Shown one piece after another: positions 61,746 to 64,000 of a stretch of DNA of 64,000 bases (within the stretch, counting starts at the first letter, position 1; every line of letters starts with the position of its first letter). Under the pieces are notes generated by a model that worked only from the letters and a program-made list of their open reading frames with translations, was not told the DNA's origin and made no database searches. The translations under genes and the position numbers were made by a program. The DNA comes from Cyclobacterium sp. 1_MG-2023. GTDB taxonomy: Bacteria > Bacteroidota > Bacteroidia > Cytophagales > Cyclobacteriaceae. The stretch lies in NCBI RefSeq assembly GCF_030546805.1, contig NZ_JAUOPC010000004.1, positions 310,001 through 374,000 of the forward strand, in the 5' to 3' direction.

Positions 61746-63782
61746 TTAGTCTTTGTTTTCTACTACATCCTCTTTTTTGTCATCCGCATCCGTAGCGTCG
61801 TCCTTAGGAGCTTCGATTGCTTTATCTTCGGTTTTTAGCTTGGTGAATTTTTCGTAGGTCGTTTCCTTGTCAAAAGGCCTCTTACCAATAAGTTCCTCCA
61901 AATCTGCTTGGAACAATATTTCTTTCTCCAATAATTCTTTGGCTATTATCAACAACTCATTCTCCCTTTCTCTTAGTAGGTCAAGTGTTCTGGAATAAGC
62001 AAATTCAATGAGTTTACGTACCTCTTCATCTATGGTCTGAGCTGTATTATCAGAGTAAGGTTTGTCAAATTTGTATTCACCACCTTTACTATCATAGAAA
62101 GAAACATTTCCAATTTTATCATTCATCCCATATACAGAGACTATAGAATAGGCCATTTTGGTGATCCTTTCAAGGTCACTTAATGCACCTGTAGAGATTT
62201 TGCCAAAAATGATTTCTTCAGCAGCTCTTCCTCCCAAAGCCATACACATCTCGTCTATAAGCTGTTCGGTTTGGTAAAGGAATTGCTCTTTCGGAAGGTA
62301 TTGAGCATAGCCCAAAGCAGCAATTCCTCTAGGAACAATACTTACTTTCACCAATGGATCTGCATGTTCTAAGAACCATCCTGCAACAGCATGTCCGGCT
62401 TCATGGTAGGCAACGATCTTTTTCTCCTCAGGAGAGATGATTTTATTCTTTTTCTCTAAACCACCAATTACACGGTCTACTGCATCTTGGAAATCTTGCA
62501 TATCCACCGCATTTTTGTTTCTTCTCGCCGCTATTAAAGCTGCTTCGTTACAAACATTGGCAATTTCTGCACCGGCGAATCCCGGAGTTTGGGCAGCTAA
62601 TTTTTTCGGCTCTATATCATCTGCGGTTTTGATTGGTTCTAAGTGTACCTTAAAGATGGCTTCTCTACCAACAATATCGGGCTTATCTATGCTTATCTGG
62701 CGATCAAAACGACCTGCTCTAAGCAATGCGCTATCGAGTACATCCGGACGGTTGGTTGCCGCAAGGACAATAACCCCTGAATCAGTGCCAAATCCATCCA
62801 TTTCTACCAATAGGGAGTTAAGGGTGTTTTCCCTCTCGTCATTGGATCCGGGCATTTGACCCTTTCCTCTGGACCTACCGATGGCGTCAATTTCATCAAT
62901 AAATATGATACAAGGCGCTTTCTCCTTAGCTTGCTTAAAAAGGTCCCGTACCCTTGCAGCACCTACCCCTACAAACATCTCCACGAAGTCGGATCCGGAA
63001 AGTGTAAAGAAAGGAACTCCTGCTTCTCCGGCCACCGCTTTGGCGAGTAAAGTTTTACCTGTACCGGGAGGGCCTATAAGCAAAGCACCTTTTGGTATTT
63101 TACCACCAAGTTTGGTGAATTTGGCCGGTGTTTTAAGAAATTCTACGATTTCTTCTACTTCTTCTTTTGCTTCATCCAAACCTGCCACATTGTCAAAAGT
63201 GATTTTAACCTTGTTTTCAGCATCAAACAATTGGGCTTTGGACTTACCTACATTAAAGATTTGTCCTCCGGGTCCACTTGGGCCGGACATCCTTCGCATC
63301 ATCATCCAGAAAAGGAAGAAAATTAAAATCAGGAAGCCGAAACTTGAAATCCAGTTGCCCCAACTCTCTTCCTCCTTGGCTGAATAGCCGATTCTTTGCT
63401 CTTCAGGTAGTTTTTCTTCCAGTTGAGAATAATTTTCAATAAAATTATCAACGGAAGCTATTTTAATTTTATAATGTGGTCCTGTAGGATTTGAAAACCT
63501 GTTCTGACTCTCCAATTCATCTTTATATCTTTGGTTTTCGAGTGCCTCCTCTTTTAAGGTGACTTCCACATAGTTTTGATTAAATATGACCGTTACTTTC
63601 TTAACGTCATTGCTTAAAACCATGTCCTCAAAACGCTTCATTGTAATTTCAACAGTGGCTGTGTTTTGATTAAACCAGGTAACACCGATAAGGACGATGA
63701 CCGCAGTTATGATCAACCAAAGTTGAAAATTTGGTTTTTGGGGAGGTTTTGGAACAAATTTTTTAGATTTATTATTACTCAT
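61746..63782 (-). CDS. ftsH: ATP-dependent zinc metalloprotease FtsH
   Basis: 678 residues. Two membrane helices (about 18-36 and 146-164) flank a periplasmic domain. The AAA module has [19 protein letters not shown] (Walker A), [16 protein letters not shown] (Walker B) and the second region of homology [20 protein letters not shown]. The zinc site is HEAGH near residue 460, with the downstream acidic ligand region. It degrades unfolded membrane and regulatory proteins. It follows rsfS on the minus strand, the usual order in this phylum. The C-terminal tail is acidic and low in complexity. Confidence 0.97.
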   Translation of the reverse strand: MSNNKSKKFVPKPPQKPNFQLWLIITAVIVLIGVTWFNQNTATVEITMKRFEDMVLSNDVKKVTVIFNQNYVEVTLKEEALENQRYKDELESQNRFSNPTGPHYKIKIASVDNFIENYSQLEEKLPEEQRIGYSAKEEESWGNWISSFGFLILIFFLFWMMMRRMSGPSGPGGQIFNVGKSKAQLFDAENKVKITFDNVAGLDEAKEEVEEIVEFLKTPAKFTKLGGKIPKGALLIGPPGTGKTLLAKAVAGEAGVPFFTLSGSDFVEMFVGVGAARVRDLFKQAKEKAPCIIFIDEIDAIGRSRGKGQMPGSNDERENTLNSLLVEMDGFGTDSGVIVLAATNRPDVLDSALLRAGRFDRQISIDKPDIVGREAIFKVHLEPIKTADDIEPKKLAAQTPGFAGAEIANVCNEAALIAARRNKNAVDMQDFQDAVDRVIGGLEKKNKIISPEEKKIVAYHEAGHAVAGWFLEHADPLVKVSIVPRGIAALGYAQYLPKEQFLYQTEQLIDEMCMALGGRAAEEIIFGKISTGALSDLERITKMAYSIVSVYGMNDKIGNVSFYDSKGGEYKFDKPYSDNTAQTIDEEVRKLIEFAYSRTLDLLRERENELLIIAKELLEKEILFQADLEELIGKRPFDKETTYEKFTKLKTEDKAIEAPKDDATDADDKKEDVVENKD

Positions 63783-63850
63783 GTCGGTATTTTATAATGC
63801 TTGAATTTTTTTAAAACGAATTAGACAAAAGAAAGTTTTTATCCATGGTA

Positions 63851-64000
63851 CTATTGGGGATTAATTTTGGTGATCTTTGCATCTCCCCAAAGTTCTTCCA
63901 ACTGGTAAAACTCTCGCGTATCTTTTAAGAAAATATGAACGACAACATTTGCATAGTCCAGTAAGACCCATTGACGTGTGTTTTTTCCTTCACTCATCCA
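63851..64000 (-). CDS. rsfS: Ribosome silencing factor RsfS, C-terminal part (5' end outside window)
   Basis: The minus-strand frame is open from the window edge for 49 codons to a TAG. It reads RQWVLLDYANVVVHIFLKDT, then EFYQLEELWGDAK and ends KINPQ. W-x-LxDY-x-D/N-VVVHIF is the conserved end of RsfS/Iojap, which binds uL14 and blocks 30S joining in starvation. The gene lies directly upstream of ftsH. Confidence 0.85.
   Translation of the reverse strand, partial: WMSEGKNTRQWVLLDYANVVVHIFLKDTREFYQLEELWGDAKITKINPQ

Overview
The window looks like a chromosomal segment of a low-GC Bacteroidota, most likely Cytophagales and close to Cyclobacteriaceae; the family placement is an inference. Three things point there. 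Several large secreted proteins end in type IX secretion (T9SS) sorting domains (YPNP-type). Promoters have the Bacteroidetes form, TTG and then TAnnTTTG about 20 bases later. The core gene set also fits: ribBA, a Mrp without CxxC, and the rsfS-ftsH order.

Region 1 (1 to about 19.6 kb) is accessory DNA. It holds the tail of an OLD-type nuclease, a two-gene Septu-type defence operon (PtuA ATPase and PtuB HNH nuclease), a Crp/Fnr regulator with a short-chain dehydrogenase, an Xre/RES toxin-antitoxin pair, a serine hydrolase, a TolB-TPR-AraC regulator with a small exported protein, a D-cysteine desulfhydrase-like enzyme, a lipoprotein and a beta-helix lipoprotein. Long non-coding repeats separate these unrelated genes. 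They are an attC-like imperfect palindrome, two copies of a 517-base element, a dispersed family of up to about 490 bases, and a 2.4-kb tandem array of 631 to 649-base units with no usable reading frame. The pattern of one gene or operon, then a repeat, recalls a gene-cassette array, but no integrase is visible in the window.

Region 2 (19.7 to 26.8 kb) is a run of small stress or detoxification proteins, all on the plus strand: VOC, SRPBCC/AHSA1, DUF1569, DUF1801, DHFR-like and DoxX-like. A Crp/Fnr regulator heads it, and it contains two paralogous ArsR-SRPBCC modules with matching operators. Some members are decayed.

Region 3 (27.5 to 42 kb) is core: surE, ribBA, dnaG, mrp, a NifU-like protein, an M43 metalloprotease, a PASTA protein, a second T9SS cargo protein, rhodanese, an M50 protease, a HAD hydrolase and a CAT-anticodon tRNA with its terminator.

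Region 4 (42.2 to 48.9 kb) has a toxin-antitoxin pair with a nonsense-mutated toxin between two direct repeats, a purple-acid-phosphatase-like lipoprotein, a decayed REP-associated transposase and a repeat-rich T9SS protein. Four copies of a REP-like hairpin are scattered through the window.

Region 5 (48.9 to 64 kb) is core again: NAD(P)HX repair enzyme, rnhB, a GH63-type glycosidase, a glycosyltransferase, two LpxH-like phosphoesterases, a sigma-54 response regulator with its histidine kinase, an FKBP isomerase, ftsH and the 3' end of rsfS.
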